Part shown: positions 19,155-27,057 of the stretch, in pieces | Layout: the number at the start of each line of letters is the position of its first letter | Numbering within the stretch: position 1 is the stretch's first letter | Source: Brevundimonas goettingensis | GTDB taxonomy: Bacteria > Pseudomonadota > Alphaproteobacteria > Caulobacterales > Caulobacteraceae | NCBI RefSeq assembly: GCF_017487405.1 | Contig: NZ_CP062222.1 | Span: 1,845,001 to 1,909,000, forward strand | Length of the DNA stretch: 64,000 nt | Direction: 5' to 3' | Position numbers and translations under genes: made by a program | Notes under the pieces: model-generated | What the model saw: the letters and a program-made list of their open reading frames with translations, nothing else | The model's database searches: none | Told to the model about the DNA's origin: nothing

Positions 19155-20024
19155 TTAACCCATCCGGCGCAGCACCAGGGCGCTCCAGGCGTCGCGATGG
19201 ATGCGCCGCTCCAGCCGGAAGCCCTTGGACAGATAGGCCGCCGTCACCCGCCGCTCCTGGGTCCGCAACAGACCCGACAGGATGGCCACCCCGCCGATCC
19301 GCAGCGCCAGCTTGATGTCCTGCGACAGGGCCACCAGCGGCGGGGCCAGGATGTTGGCGAACACCAGATCGTACGGCCCGTCCTTGCGCACCATACGGTC
19401 GTTCAGGCCCGAGGCGTGGACGAAGCGCGCCTTGGCCATGTTCAGCTTGGCGTTCTCGTTGGCGATGCGGACCGAGGGGGCGTCGATGTCGGTGCCGACC
19501 GCGATCCGGCTGCCGGTCTTGGCCGCCGCGATGGCCAGCACCCCCGTGCCGCAGCCGACGTCCAGCACCCGTTCGAAGGTCTCGCGCTTGAGCAGCTCGT
19601 CGTAGGCGATCAGGCAGCCCACCGTCGTCCCGTGGTGACCTGTGCCGAAGGCCGCGCCCGCGTCGATCTTAAGGGCCACGGCGCTGGCGGGCACCAGACC
19701 CTGGTCGTGGGCGCCGTAGACGAAGAATCGCCCGGCCTTCACCGGCGGCAGACCCGACAGCGACATGGCCAGCCAGTCGGCGTCCGCCAGGACCTCGACC
19801 TTCACCGTCACCTCCGGATGTTCGGCCAGCCGCGCCTGGATCCCCTCGGACTCCTCGTCCGTCGTCGGGAAGGCGTCGATGCGCCAGATGCCGCGGTCCT
19901 CGTCTTCCTCGAGGATGGAATAGGTCGCGCCTTCCAGCATGACGTCGGCGTCGAGCGCCTCCGCAGCGGCCTCGGCGGCGGCGCGAGAACCGTGTGCGAT
20001 TATCTGAACTGCGGTTTGGGACAT
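19155..20024 (-). CDS. prmA: Ribosomal protein L11 methyltransferase
   Basis: The 289-residue SAM-dependent enzyme trimethylates ribosomal protein L11. The ATG at 20024 is chosen because the frame further upstream is antisense to the low-complexity gene on the plus strand. The substrate-recognition N-terminal domain precedes [11 protein letters not shown], the SAM-binding [17 protein letters not shown], and the catalytic-pocket motif FANILAPPL. All are diagnostic of PrmA. The start is only 88 bases from the divergent histone-like gene, so the two promoters lie back to back. Confidence 0.94.
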   Translation of the reverse strand: MSQTAVQIIAHGSRAAAEAAAEALDADVMLEGATYSILEEDEDRGIWRIDAFPTTDEESEGIQARLAEHPEVTVKVEVLADADWLAMSLSGLPPVKAGRFFVYGAHDQGLVPASAVALKIDAGAAFGTGHHGTTVGCLIAYDELLKRETFERVLDVGCGTGVLAIAAAKTGSRIAVGTDIDAPSVRIANENAKLNMAKARFVHASGLNDRMVRKDGPYDLVFANILAPPLVALSQDIKLALRIGGVAILSGLLRTQERRVTAAYLSKGFRLERRIHRDAWSALVLRRMG

Positions 20025-20112
20025 TTTGTTAAAGGCCAGTACTATATCGAATCGATGCAATTGCGGACGCGCGTCATGTGCGTCCATTCCAACCGAGGGG
20101 TCGGCGAGTTCT

Positions 20113-20778
20113 ATGGCTAAAGCACCATCCAAACCCGCGTCGGCGAAACCCGCCGCCGCTTCCAAGCCCAAACCGGCGGCAAAGTCGAGCGCCGCGAAGC
20201 CCGCGACCGCAAAAGCCGCTCCGAAACCGGCCCCGGCGACCGCTGCGCCCAAGGCCGTGAAGGCCGCCCCGACGACCGCCCCCAAGGCTGCCGCGAAACC
20301 CGCCGTCGCCCCGAAGGCCGCTGCCGCCAAAGCCACTGCGCCCAAGCCCGCCGCCAAGCCGGCCGCCGCGCCCAAGGCCGCTGCCAAGCCCGCCGCCAAG
20401 GCTGCGCCGAAGACCGCGACCAAGCCCGCAGCCGCTCCGAAGGCCACCGCCGCTGCGAAAGCCGCGCCCAAGGCTGTGAAGGCGCCCGCCGCCAAGGCCG
20501 CCCCGAAGACCGCGACCAAGCCCGCCGCTGCGAAGGCCGCGCCCAAGGCCGCTGCGCCCAAGCCCGCCGCCGCCAAACCGGCCGCTGCTCCGGCGCCGAA
20601 GCCGGTCGAAGCGCCCAAGCCCGCTCCGGTCGCCGCCGCCCCTGCTCCGGCCCCGGCCCCGGCCCCGGCCCCGACCCCGGCTCCGGCGCCCAAGCCCGCC
20701 GCCGCTCCGGCTCCGGCTCCTGCCAAGCCCAGAAGCTTCTTCGACAAGATCACCGACGCCATCTTCGGCAAGCGCTGA
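20113..20778 (+). CDS. Lysine/alanine/proline-rich histone H1-like protein
   Basis: The 221-residue product is almost entirely repeats of the type KPAA, KAAPK and AKPAA, strongly basic, ending in a short folded-looking segment ([14 protein letters not shown]). It resembles the C-terminal tail of histone H1 and bacterial H1-like DNA-binding proteins, so nucleoid or RNA binding is likely but inferred only from composition. ATG 20113 starts [10 protein letters not shown] and has GAGGGG upstream; longer starts add a divergent leader. A strong terminator follows at 20826. The antisense frame is also open, which is a by-product of the repeats. Confidence 0.7.
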   Translation: MAKAPSKPASAKPAAASKPKPAAKSSAAKPATAKAAPKPAPATAAPKAVKAAPTTAPKAAAKPAVAPKAAAAKATAPKPAAKPAAAPKAAAKPAAKAAPKTATKPAAAPKATAAAKAAPKAVKAPAAKAAPKTATKPAAAKAAPKAAAPKPAAAKPAAAPAPKPVEAPKPAPVAAAPAPAPAPAPAPTPAPAPKPAAAPAPAPAKPRSFFDKITDAIFGKR

Positions 20779-20794
20779 TCTGACCGGCCCCAAC

Positions 20795-20821
20795 TAGCGC
20801 GAAGCGCGGTAGGCCAAACAA
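20795..20821 (+). repeat. 27-base interspersed repeat, copy 1
   Basis: This element begins TAGCGCGAAGCGCGG and ends TAGGCCAAACAA. It matches a second copy at 24839-24865 at 24 of 27 positions. The first half is a small palindrome (GCGC ... GCGC). It lies just after the histone-like gene and directly before its terminator, so it would be transcribed. Confidence 0.6.
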
Positions 20822-20825
20822 ACGG

Positions 20826-20859
20826 AAAGCCCGGACGGTGCGAACCGCCCGGGCTTTTT
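20826..20859 (+). terminator. Intrinsic terminator after the histone-like gene
   Basis: A nine-base stem AAAGCCCGG / CCGGGCTTT, extended by an inner CGGT / ACCG pairing around a GCGA loop, is followed by a run of T. It ends the histone-like transcript and would also act partly for the convergent DUF3126 gene. Confidence 0.88.
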
Positions 20860-20882
20860 GCTGTCCGGCGATGCCGAAGCGA

Positions 20883-21095
20883 TCAGTCGCTCGGCAGGTC
20901 TTCCGACAGGATGGCCATTTCGAACATGAAGCTGCCGTCCTCGTCCTCGTCGTCGAAGACCACGCCGACGAACTCGTCACCGACATAGACCTCGGCCGAG
21001 TCGTTAACCTTCGGCCGGGGCTTCACGATGATGCCGCCCGTGTTGAAGGTCTTCTTCAGATGCGTCTCGATGCGCTTCATGTCGTTGGTGTTCAT
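20883..21095 (-). CDS. DUF3126 family protein
   Basis: The 70-residue protein starts at ATG 21095, with a GAGG upstream. It matches the small alphaproteobacterial DUF3126 family: an N-terminal helix (MKRIETHLKKTF), a VKPRPKVNDSAEVYVGDEF strand pair and an acidic end (DDEDEDGSFMFEM). The function is unknown. It is 69 bases downstream of cysE on the same strand and could share its transcript. Confidence 0.85.
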   Translation of the reverse strand: MNTNDMKRIETHLKKTFNTGGIIVKPRPKVNDSAEVYVGDEFVGVVFDDEDEDGSFMFEMAILSEDLPSD

Positions 21096-21164
21096 CGGAG
21101 CCTCGGCAGTATCGGATTGGAATCTGGTGGCGGACCCTAGTCGCAGAGCCCGCAAGGGGAAACC

Positions 21165-22004
21165 CTAGATCGAGAAGTCGTAGACCACGTCGGCCAGGGT
21201 GTGATCCATCGTCCGGGCCGGCTCCGCGCCCGTCGGGCAGTTGACCAGCCGCGCCGGCACCCCGGCGACGGTGCAGCCTGACGGCACGGGCTTCAGCACC
21301 ACCGAGCCCGAGGCCACCTTGGCGTAGTCGCCGATCTGGATATTGCCCAGGACCTTGGCCCCGGCGCCCAGCAGCACGCCCTTGCCGATCTTGGGATGGC
21401 GGTCGCCGCGCTCGGCTCCGGTCCCGCCCAAGGTCACGCCGTGCAGCATCGAGACCTCGTCGCCGACCACCGCCGTCTCGCCGATGACGATGCCCGTGCC
21501 GTGGTCGAAGAACAGCCCCTTGCCCAGGGTCGCGCCCGGATGGATGTCGATCTGGAACAGTTCGGAGATGCGGCTCTGGAAGTGGAAGGCCAGGGTCTCG
21601 CGCCCCTGCGTCCACAGCCAGTGGGCCACACGCGACGCCTGCAGCGCCTGGAAGCCCTTGAAATAGAGGAAGGGCTGCAGCAGCGACCGGATCGCCGGAT
21701 CGCGCTCGGCGACGGCCCGCAGGTCGGCCTCGGCGGCCGCCACGATCGACGGATCGGACCAGAAGGCGAAGGCGCAGACCTCGCGCACGCTCATCTGGGC
21801 CAGTTCGGCGTCGCCGATCTTGCGCGCGATCTGGAAGCTCAGGGCGTTGGCCAGGTCCAGGTGCGACAGGATGGTCGCATTCATCAGCGACCCCAGATGC
21901 GGCTCGCTGCGCGCCGCCTCCTCGGCCGAGGCGCGCAGCTGGGCCCAGGTCGACGAACCCGTCGTCTCCTGGCCAGCGATCACCTCGAATTTGGGTTGGG
22001 TCAT
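21165..22004 (-). CDS. cysE: Serine O-acetyltransferase
   Basis: The 279-residue enzyme acetylates L-serine with acetyl-CoA, the first step of cysteine synthesis. The N-terminal helical domain (to about 150) is followed by the left-handed beta-helix of hexapeptide repeats, with FQIDIHPGATLGKGLFFDHGTG carrying the catalytic Asp/His pair and LHGVTLGGTG after it. The C-terminal tail ends in YDFSI. An Ile at the very end is typical for CysE and is the group that inserts into the CysK active site. It lies 27 bases after the NUDIX gene. Confidence 0.95.
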   Translation of the reverse strand: MTQPKFEVIAGQETTGSSTWAQLRASAEEAARSEPHLGSLMNATILSHLDLANALSFQIARKIGDAELAQMSVREVCAFAFWSDPSIVAAAEADLRAVAERDPAIRSLLQPFLYFKGFQALQASRVAHWLWTQGRETLAFHFQSRISELFQIDIHPGATLGKGLFFDHGTGIVIGETAVVGDEVSMLHGVTLGGTGAERGDRHPKIGKGVLLGAGAKVLGNIQIGDYAKVASGSVVLKPVPSGCTVAGVPARLVNCPTGAEPARTMDHTLADVVYDFSI

Positions 22005-22031
22005 GTCTGCACGGCTCCGGTCGTCCGGGGA

Positions 22032-22700
22032 CTATACCCGCGTCAGCATGGCATGCGCCAGCCAGCCGGGCAGAAGCCCCTCCCTGGCCATATGGTACGC
22101 CCGATATGCTGTCGCCACCGTAAACGAGTCGAGGATCGCCCCCCGCTCTATCTCGTGCAGAAGCGACAGGAAGGGCACGCGCACGATGGTCATGATCTCG
22201 GTCGGGTCCGGATCGATCGGCACGGGCGTCAGATCCCAGGCGATCCATGTGTAACCGATCTCGTCGGTGATCGAGTTCGACACCTCGATCTTGAGCGCCA
22301 GCTTCCAGCTGGCCGCCGCCAGCCCCGCCTCCTCGGCCAGCTCGCGCTTGACCGCGTCCAGCGGATCCTCGCCGAACGGCGCCCCGCCCTCGGGCATCTC
22401 CCACGAATAGTTGGCGCGCGCGAACCGGGCCTGTCCGACCAGGGTCACGGTCCCGTCGGGATGGATCGGCAGCACGCCGGTGGCGATGTTCTGGAACCGC
22501 AGCACGCCATAGTTCGCCGCCCGCCCGGTCGGAGCGATCGCCTTGTGCTCGGTCACCTTCATCCACGGCGTCTGGTGCACGACCTCATGCCCCAGATCCT
22601 GCCACGGCGGCGTCGGCGTCAGGCCTTCTGCCCAGGCGGGGATCGGTTGCGCACCCATCACTTGTGGGTCGGGGGAGGAATTTTCAGCGTCGTCGGTCAC
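22032..22700 (-). CDS. NUDIX hydrolase, ADP-ribose pyrophosphatase-like
   Basis: The Nudix box is present around KRELAEEAGLAAASW with the conserved REL...EE core, preceded by ANYSWEMPEGG. The N-terminal QTPWMKVTEHKAIAPTGRAANYGV strands and the C-terminal half resemble ADP-sugar pyrophosphatases of the NudF/YffH type. The substrate is not certain. The start is unclear: GTG 22700 is used here, a TTG lies 18 bases upstream and ATG 22658 gives a shorter product (MGAQPIPAW). It precedes cysE by 27 bases on the same strand. Confidence 0.82.
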   Translation of the reverse strand: MTDDAENSSPDPQVMGAQPIPAWAEGLTPTPPWQDLGHEVVHQTPWMKVTEHKAIAPTGRAANYGVLRFQNIATGVLPIHPDGTVTLVGQARFARANYSWEMPEGGAPFGEDPLDAVKRELAEEAGLAAASWKLALKIEVSNSITDEIGYTWIAWDLTPVPIDPDPTEIMTIVRVPFLSLLHEIERGAILDSFTVATAYRAYHMAREGLLPGWLAHAMLTRV

Positions 22701-22745
22701 CCCCGACCTATGGCGCAAGGCGGCCTCCGCGCCTAGCTAGACCGC

Positions 22746-23357
22746 ATGACCCAATTTCCGAAAGCGGCCGATCTCGGCGACCTCCTGCCCCAGCCCGTCC
22801 GCTCGCAAGAGCTGCTGAACCGGCTCTCGACCCGCCGCTCGGCGCCCGCCCAGACCCTGACCGTCCCCGGCCCGAACCCCGAGGAAGTGGCGGAAATCCT
22901 CCGTCTCGGCGCCCGCACCCCCGACCATGGCAAGCTCTTCCCCTGGCGCTTCGTGGTCATGGGCCCCCAGACCCGCGCCGATCTGGCCGAACGCCTGTCG
23001 GCCCTCGCCGTCCGTCAGGGCCTCGGCGGCAAGGCCCAGGCGGTGCTGGCCAAGCTGACCGCCGCCCCCGTCTCCATCCTCGTCATCTCCACCGCCGCCC
23101 CGGGTCCCAAGCCCGTCTGGGAGCAGGAGCTGTCGTCCGGCGCCGTCTGCATGAACATCGAACACGCCGCCGACGCTCTGGGCTACGCCGCCTGCTGGAT
23201 CACCGACTGGTACAGCTATGACGCCGAAGCGCTTGAAATCCTTGGCGTGAAGCCGAACGAAAAGGTCGCCGGCTTCATCCACATCGGCACGACCGCCGAA
23301 GCCCCGCTTGAACGCGTCCGTCCCGACCTTTCGACCCTGACCATAACCCTGCCCTGA
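22746..23357 (+). CDS. Nitroreductase family protein (RutE/HadB-like or NfsB-type)
   Basis: The 203-residue FMN-dependent oxidoreductase has the family features RLSTRRSA (flavin phosphate binding), ARTPDHGKLFPWRF, the SSGAVCMNIEHAADALGYAACWITDW helix in the dimer interface, and a C-terminal GFIHIGT strand. These enzymes reduce nitro groups, quinones or flavins using NAD(P)H, and the physiological substrate is unknown. The proposed ATG 22746 has no strong ribosome-binding site. It is divergent from the NUDIX gene. Confidence 0.88.
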   Translation: MTQFPKAADLGDLLPQPVRSQELLNRLSTRRSAPAQTLTVPGPNPEEVAEILRLGARTPDHGKLFPWRFVVMGPQTRADLAERLSALAVRQGLGGKAQAVLAKLTAAPVSILVISTAAPGPKPVWEQELSSGAVCMNIEHAADALGYAACWITDWYSYDAEALEILGVKPNEKVAGFIHIGTTAEAPLERVRPDLSTLTITLP

Positions 23358-23456
23358 CCACCGTCTGCGTCCAACGGCGCAACCGGTAAAATCGCGTCAT
23401 TCCACCGCATCAGGCGCTATCGTGGGAACTCCGGCGGCGTGGAGGCGCTGACCGGG

Positions 23457-23771
23457 ATGTCCAGCCCCTTGCATCGCGTCATGACGACCACCGTCGGCGC
23501 CCTCGGCCATCCCGCCAGTCTGGTGGTCCTGCTGATCTGCGCTCTCGTCTGGCGCAGGGTCGAACCCGACAGCTTCGACCTTCACGCTGTCGCGACCCTC
23601 GTCGCCGTCGCCATGACACTGATTATCCAGCGCGGCCAGAACCGCGACACGGCGGCGCTTCAAGCCAAGCTCGACGAGCTGATTCTGGCGACGGAGGGCG
23701 CCCGAAACGAACTCGCCGGCCTCGATGAGGAAAGCGCTGACGATATCGAAGAGATCAAGGCCGGAGCCTGA
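23457..23771 (+). CDS. Low-affinity iron permease family-like membrane protein
   Basis: Read from ATG 23457 (GGAGG about ten bases upstream) this gives 104 residues. Two hydrophobic segments (about 17-33 and 43-60) enclose a polar loop. They are followed by the motif TLIIQRGQNRDTAALQAKLDELI, which is characteristic of the small Fet4-like low-affinity iron permease family in bacteria. An acidic C-terminal helix ends the protein. Iron transport by these short forms is not established. Confidence 0.8.
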   Translation: MSSPLHRVMTTTVGALGHPASLVVLLICALVWRRVEPDSFDLHAVATLVAVAMTLIIQRGQNRDTAALQAKLDELILATEGARNELAGLDEESADDIEEIKAGA

Positions 23772-23801
23772 TCCCTCCCGCCGCTAGGTTCGCCGCGCCG
23801 G

Positions 23802-24701
23802 CTAGACCGCCGCCGCCAGCGCCGGGTCGGCCCTCAGCCGCTCAAGGTCTCGGCCCGGCGGCCGGCCGAACTGGCGGCTGTACTCGCGGCTGAACTGGCT
23901 GGGGCTGTCATAGCCGACAGCGAAGCCGACGCCCGCCACGTCGCCGCCCTGCCCCAGCAGCCGGTTGCGCGCCTCCTGCAACCGCACCTGCTTCTGGTAC
24001 TGCAGCGGGCTCATCGAGGTCACGGCCTTGAAATGGCGGTGCAGCGACGTCTCGCTCATCCCCGACAGGGCCGCCAGCCCGCCGATGGTCATCGGCTCGG
24101 CGAAATGGGTGCGGATCCAGCGGATCGCCCGCTTGACCTGGGCCAGCCGCCCGTCGACCGCCGCGATCTGGCGCACCATGGCCGCGTGCTCGCCCTGCAT
24201 CAGCCGCCACAGCAGCTCGCGCCGGATCATCGGGGCCAGCACCGCCGCATCGCCGGGCCGGTCCAGCAGCCGCACCAGCCGCGTCACCGTATCCACCATC
24301 TCGGCGTCCATGGTGCTGACCGCCAGCGCCCGGATCGGGGTCTCGTCCGCCGCCAGACCGCCCTCGGTCTCGATCAGCAGCTCTGCCGCCGTCGCGGGAT
24401 CCAGCGCCACCCCGACGGCCAGATAGGGCGCCGTCAGCACCTGCCCGCTGACCGGCAGATCGGCCGAGACCACCAGATAGTCGCCCGCCCGATAGGCATG
24501 AGTCTCGCTGCCCAGGGTCGTCTGTTTCGCGCCCTCCAGAATGACGCACAGCATGGGCTCATAGACGATCTGCTGCGCGTCCGAGACGATGTCGCTGGCC
24601 AGGATGCTGATGCCGGGCAACAGCACCGGCGCGGTTCCGTCCTGCGGGCCTTCGCCCAGTCGGCTCCGCACCAAGGCGGCGAGTTCGTGCAAGCGATCCA
24701 T
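23802..24701 (-). CDS. AraC family transcriptional regulator
   Basis: The 299-residue regulator is read from ATG 24701. An N-terminal AraC_N cupin-type domain (about 15-170, with LVVSADLPVSGQVLTAPYLAV) is followed by two helix-turn-helix units (about 190-290), including GGLAALSGMSETSLHRHFKAVTSMSPLQY and VGYDSPSQFSREYSRQFG. It is divergent from an SDR gene with 180 bases between, the usual layout for a regulator and its target. The effector is unknown. Longer starts add a basic leader without support. Confidence 0.92.
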   Translation of the reverse strand: MDRLHELAALVRSRLGEGPQDGTAPVLLPGISILASDIVSDAQQIVYEPMLCVILEGAKQTTLGSETHAYRAGDYLVVSADLPVSGQVLTAPYLAVGVALDPATAAELLIETEGGLAADETPIRALAVSTMDAEMVDTVTRLVRLLDRPGDAAVLAPMIRRELLWRLMQGEHAAMVRQIAAVDGRLAQVKRAIRWIRTHFAEPMTIGGLAALSGMSETSLHRHFKAVTSMSPLQYQKQVRLQEARNRLLGQGGDVAGVGFAVGYDSPSQFSREYSRQFGRPPGRDLERLRADPALAAAV

Positions 24702-24838
24702 GCCGACACTCAACGCCTGCGGGCCCGCGCGCGCAAGCCTGGCCACGCCGGTTGGCAGGATCGTGCAAGAGGCTGGCGGCATCCGTCTACGTCCCCGGGG
24801 CCGTCAGGGCGCACAACACGCCTGCCCCCGGCCTCAAG

Positions 24839-24865
24839 TAGCGCAACGCGCGATAGGCCAAACAA
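24839..24865 (+). repeat. 27-base interspersed repeat, copy 2
   Basis: This copy begins TAGCGCAACGCGCGA and ends TAGGCCAAACAA. It matches the copy at 20795-20821 at 24 of 27 positions and ends 16 bases before the SDR start codon, so it falls in the SDR leader between the gene and its divergent AraC regulator. Confidence 0.6.
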
Positions 24866-24881
24866 GAATGGAGATTTGGAC

Positions 24882-25763
24882 ATGACCACAGCCCCCAAAA
24901 CCTGGTTCATCACCGGCGCAGCCCGCGGCCTCGGCGCCGCCATCGCCCGCGCCGTCCTCGACGCCGGCGACAATGTCGTCGTCGCCGGACGCAACCGCGA
25001 CGCCCTGATCAAGGTCGTCGGTCCGGATTCCGATCGCGTCCTCTCGGTCGCCCTTGACGTCGCCGACCTGACGCAGGCTCAGCCCGCCGTCGACGCCGCC
25101 CTCGCCCGCTTCGGCCGGATCGACGTCCTCGTGAATAACGCTGGCTACGGCCACCTCGGCCTGTTCGAGGAGACCACCGCCGCCGACGCCCAGGCCCAGT
25201 ACGACACCAATGTCTTCGGCCTGATGTCCGTCACTCGCGCCGTCCTGCCCTCCATGCGCGCCAACCGCTCGGGCCGGATCTTCAACCTCTCCTCCATCGG
25301 TGGCATCGCCGGCGGCGAAAGCGGCGCCCTGTACTGCGCCTCGAAGTTCGCGGTCGAGGGCTTCTCGGAATCCCTGGCTCAGGAGGTCGCCCGCTTCGGC
25401 ATTCAGGTGACCATCGTCGAGCCCGGCTTCTTCCGCACCGACTTCCTTGAGCCGACCTCGGTCAAGCACGGCACTGTTCCCATCGCCGACTATGCCGAGG
25501 CTGCCGAGGCCCTGAAGACCTTCTACGACGGCCGCAGCCGCAACCAGGCGGGCGACCCGGCCAAACTGGGCCAGGCCCTCGTCACCCTCGCCGATGCCCC
25601 GCAGCAGCCGGTCCGCTGGGCCGCCGGAACCGACGGCTTCAACATCGTCCAGGCCAAGATCGCCAGCCTTCAGGCCGAGCTCGACGCCTGGAAAGCCCTG
25701 ACCCTCTCCACCGACGGCGACTTCGACTTCCGGCCGGAGAACGCCACCGGGGCCTGGGCCTAA
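24882..25763 (+). CDS. Short-chain dehydrogenase/reductase
   Basis: The 293-residue classical SDR is read from ATG 24882, eight bases after a GGAGA ribosome-binding site. It has the TGAARGLGAAIA dinucleotide motif, NNAGYGHLG, the catalytic Ser in NLSSIGG, and YCASKFAVEGFSESLAQEV with the catalytic Tyr and Lys. The VEPGFFRTDFLEP segment follows, as usual in oxidoreductases of this subgroup that are often controlled by a divergent AraC regulator. The substrate cannot be predicted. The preceding frame runs antisense to the AraC gene and is not coding. Confidence 0.92.
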   Translation: MTTAPKTWFITGAARGLGAAIARAVLDAGDNVVVAGRNRDALIKVVGPDSDRVLSVALDVADLTQAQPAVDAALARFGRIDVLVNNAGYGHLGLFEETTAADAQAQYDTNVFGLMSVTRAVLPSMRANRSGRIFNLSSIGGIAGGESGALYCASKFAVEGFSESLAQEVARFGIQVTIVEPGFFRTDFLEPTSVKHGTVPIADYAEAAEALKTFYDGRSRNQAGDPAKLGQALVTLADAPQQPVRWAAGTDGFNIVQAKIASLQAELDAWKALTLSTDGDFDFRPENATGAWA

Positions 25764-25791
25764 ACTCCCCGAACCCGCCACAATCGGCGCG

Positions 25792-25824
25792 CTCACTCCC
25801 CTTCGGTCCTCGGAGGGGAGTGAG
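25792..25824 (+). promoter_or_regulatory. Perfect hairpin containing the ribosome-binding site of the small lipoprotein
   Basis: CTCACTCCCC (25792-25801) pairs exactly with GGGGAGTGAG (25815-25824), with one more T-A pair inside. The likely Shine-Dalgarno GGAGGGGA (25812-25819) is largely within the 3' arm and the ATG follows two bases after the stem. It may limit translation, act as a weak terminator for the SDR transcript, or be a repeat of the kind at 36991-37079. No T run follows. Confidence 0.55.
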
Positions 25825-25826
25825 AC

Positions 25827-25970
25827 ATGTTCCGCCGCCTGCGCCTGCACACCGCCCTGATCCTCGCCGCCGCCTCGCTGGGCCTCACCGCCTGCGTGGG
25901 GGTGCTAAACCGGTGCGGCGACGGCTTGAACCCGCCCGCCGGCGGCTGGGACCGTCACGGGCCGGGCTAG
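25827..25970 (+). CDS. Small lipoprotein, 47 residues
   Basis: The short frame starts at ATG 25827 after a strong GGAGGGGA and ends at TAG 25968-25970. The product has a basic start (MFRRLRLH), a hydrophobic stretch (TALILAAASLGL) and the lipobox LTAC, then about 25 polar residues rich in Gly and Pro. This is a typical short outer- or inner-membrane lipoprotein precursor such as entericidin-like proteins, though no homology to entericidin itself is claimed. Confidence 0.6.
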   Translation: MFRRLRLHTALILAAASLGLTACVGVLNRCGDGLNPPAGGWDRHGPG

Positions 25971-26407
25971 GACCGGAGCCGAGCGGCCAACAGGCAGACG
26001 CCGACCACCACGACCGAAACCGACCGACGCCTCATCGCTGCATCCCGAACGTGCGAAACACGACATTGACGACCGTCACGAGAGGCCGTCAAGCGCCTCG
26101 ACTTCGCATTCCGACGCTGGCCAATCCCTTGCCGATCAAGGCTCTGCAGGTCCGCGACCACATTCGGTTCGGCGCCGCTTCCGAAGGGCGTAAACTGACG
26201 GCTTCGGGTCTTTGACATCGCTGAACCACACCGAGGCATGGCCGCACTCTGGCGCATGCGCGTGCAGACCGCGTGCACGCCCGAACGAGAACTCAATAAA
26301 ACGAAAAACCGTATTTTTTCAGATCCGTAGAAGGCAAACCTCAGGCCAGACATTCAAAATTGCACTCGAGTGCAAAACTTTTTTCCGAGTGCAAAGCCCC
26401 GCTGGAC
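25971..26407. other. Intergenic region, lower GC, with a palindromic repeat near its end
   Basis: These 437 bases lie between the small lipoprotein and the queF stop. Long frames exist on both strands but have no coding-like codon pattern or recognisable product. Composition falls towards AT around 26295-26390. The only clear structure is the palindrome and repeats at 26360-26394. It may be a decayed gene or a recombination scar. Confidence 0.45.
26360..26394. repeat. 16-base perfect palindrome plus direct repeat
   Basis: TTGCACTCGAGTGCAA (26360-26375) is a perfect palindrome. The half CGAGTGCAAA recurs at 26386-26395, so three copies of one nine-base word occur in 35 bases, separated by a T run. 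It could be a regulator-binding site or a bidirectional terminator downstream of queF. Confidence 0.5.
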
Positions 26408-26869
26408 CTAGCCCCGCCCGCGGTAGGTCGGCACCCCCTGGTCGGGCAGCCACAGGCCCTCGGGCGGCGCGCCCGTCTGCCAGAAGACGTCGATGGGGAT
26501 GCCGCCGCGCGGATACCAGTAGCCGCCGATCCTCAGCCACTTCGGCTGCAGCAGGTCGGCCAGCTTGCGGCCGATGGCGACGGTGCAGTCTTCGTGAAAG
26601 GCGCCGTGGTTGCGGAAGCTGGTCAGATAGAGCTTCAGGCTCTTGGACTCGACCAGCCACTCACCCGGGGCATAGTCGATGACGATGTGGGCGAAGTCCG
26701 GCTGGCCCGTGACGGGGCACAGGCTGGTGAACTCCGGCGCCGTGAACCGGGCCAGGTACAGGGTGTCCGAATGCGGGTTGGGCACCCGCTCCAGCACGGC
26801 GGTTTCGGGGCTGGTCGGCTGGACGGTTTGCTGGCCCAGCTGATGCAGGCCGGAGGTGTCTGTGGTCAT
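26408..26869 (-). CDS. queF: NADPH-dependent 7-cyano-7-deazaguanine reductase
   Basis: The 153-residue enzyme of the short, YkvM-type QueF class reduces preQ0 to preQ1 in queuosine synthesis for tRNA wobble bases. The catalytic Cys and Asp lie in [18 protein letters not shown], and the ESKSLKLY motif that binds NADPH and HEDC with its His-Glu pair are intact. Length is usual for the unimodular form. Its partner genes queC, queD and queE are not in the window. No preQ1 riboswitch is apparent upstream. Confidence 0.95.
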   Translation of the reverse strand: MTTDTSGLHQLGQQTVQPTSPETAVLERVPNPHSDTLYLARFTAPEFTSLCPVTGQPDFAHIVIDYAPGEWLVESKSLKLYLTSFRNHGAFHEDCTVAIGRKLADLLQPKWLRIGGYWYPRGGIPIDVFWQTGAPPEGLWLPDQGVPTYRGRG

Positions 26870-27057
26870 TCGCTCGCTTTAGACTTCGGCGACGGGTCAG
26901 TGAAGAGTGCTGGTGAGCAAGAGGTGAGCCTGCCGCGCTGGCATCGTCTTCCTTCGCTCACCCCTCGCTCACTAACACTTCTCACCCACCCACACGCCCG
27001 TTGCCTTACCCAACGTACCCCCGCTAAGCGTAGCGAAAGACAACTGAGGAGACGTCC

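Noticed and set aside
20074..20793. Glycine/arginine-rich minus-strand frame opposite the histone-like gene
   Set aside because: It is the mirror image of KPA repeats. The plus-strand product has a ribosome-binding site, a defined end and a terminator.
25967..26353. A 128-residue minus-strand frame in the gap before queF
   Set aside because: It has no domain and weak codon bias. One end resembles a signal peptide, but no ribosome-binding site supports a start.
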